Assembly (NCBI GenBank): GCA_904501715.1
Contig: CAJGCD010000002.1
Location: 1 to 46,196 of the forward strand
DNA: 46,196 nucleotides
Origin: an uncultured Clostridia bacterium
GTDB lineage: Bacteria > Bacillota > Clostridia > Oscillospirales > CAG-272
Reading direction: 5' to 3'
Positions 45,915-46,196 of the stretch are shown in pieces. Positions within the stretch are counted from its first letter, which is position 1; the number at the start of each line of letters is the position of its first letter. The position numbers were made by a program, and so were the translations under genes. The notes beneath the pieces are model-generated. The model made no database searches. It was given only the letters and a program-made list of their open reading frames with translations, and was not told the origin of the DNA.

Positions 45915-46124
45915 ATGAATTACCGTATAAGAATGAGAAATCTTAGAGAAGACAGGGATTTAACTCAAAAGCAAGTCGGAGCGCTTATTAATAAATCTCA
46001 ACAAGGGTACAGCCACATTGAGGACGGACGGGCGGAACTAAAAATTGACGATCTTATAAAGCTGTGTAAATTTTATAATGTTTCATCTGATTATTTGATA
46101 GGTCTTTCAGATAACGTAAGATGA
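45915..46124 (+). CDS. XRE/Cro-CI-type HTH transcriptional regulator
   Basis: A 69-residue single-domain HTH protein. 'LREDRDLTQKQVGALINKSQQGYSHIEDGRAELKIDDLIKLCKFYNVSSDYLIGLSD' is a canonical HTH_3 domain of the SinR/Cro type. AAGGAG precedes the ATG. It is divergent from the zinc-ribbon OB-fold membrane protein, and the 125-bp gap holds two matched palindromes, so autoregulated repression of both genes is likely. After its stop (46125-46196) nothing further is recognised before the window ends. Confidence 0.9.
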   Translation: MNYRIRMRNLREDRDLTQKQVGALINKSQQGYSHIEDGRAELKIDDLIKLCKFYNVSSDYLIGLSDNVR

Positions 46125-46196
46125 TTTATAAATATTATCTACCCGCGAGTCGATATTTATTATTTTGTGGCGACAATCCGCACCAGTCGCATAGTC

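Overview
The window looks like the chromosome of a spore-forming, anaerobic Clostridia bacterium, probably a gut or rumen Oscillospiraceae/Christensenellales-type lineage. Supporting this are an uninterrupted sporulation sigma-K gene, a pyrophosphate-dependent phosphofructokinase, fermentative D-lactate dehydrogenase, a flavodiiron O2-scavenging protein, FeoA/FeoB ferrous iron uptake, strong AGGAGG-type ribosome binding sites and canonical TTGACA-17-TATAAT promoters. The lineage is inferred from gene content, not from an rRNA gene, which the window lacks.

Layout. 0-0.8 kb: an XRE regulator divergent from a small zinc-ribbon membrane protein, sharing a palindromic operator. 0.8-1.2 kb: non-coding, holding a 169-bp MITE-like element. 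1.2-9 kb: housekeeping genes (ldhA, EamA permease, glycerophosphodiesterase, ZIP metal permease, pfp, sigK, DUF711 protein and its ACT partner). 9-13.3 kb: a 1411-residue surface/membrane protein ending in a ribosomal protein uL15-like domain. 13.3-16.8 kb: VanZ-like protein, smpB, tmRNA and a flavodiiron-flavin reductase-rubredoxin fusion. 16.8-20.7 kb: two lipoproteins around a radical SAM protein. 20.8-24 kb: an operon of two PHP phosphoesterases, an AAC(3)-fold acetyltransferase and a TauE-type permease. 24-25 kb: tRNA-Gln and tRNA-Arg embedded in short palindromes and partial tRNA copies.

25-40 kb is an accessory carbohydrate/phosphodiester utilisation region: AraC regulator plus GtaA-like protein; an operon of HAD phosphatase, glycerophosphodiesterase-family protein and an unassigned glycosidase-like protein; GH4 glycosidase with a divergent AraC regulator; an aspartate aminotransferase pseudogene; a GH43 enzyme; and an operon of a nitrilase-glycerophosphodiesterase fusion, an SDR oxidoreductase and a GH78 rhamnosidase. 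None of these enzymes has an evident signal peptide, so the region probably processes small imported glycans or glycosylated head groups inside the cell.

40-46 kb: tRNA-Ser, the feo locus with two copies of a GTTAGC-N4-GCTAAC-type operator, a beta-CASP metallo-beta-lactamase RNase-like protein, a small unknown protein, and a second divergent pair of XRE regulator and zinc-ribbon membrane protein.

Most notable are the uL15-tailed membrane protein, the nitrilase-GDPD fusion beside two further GDPDs, the decayed aminotransferase, and partial duplications beside every tRNA gene in the window. No CRISPR array, insertion sequence transposase, integrase or phage gene was seen.
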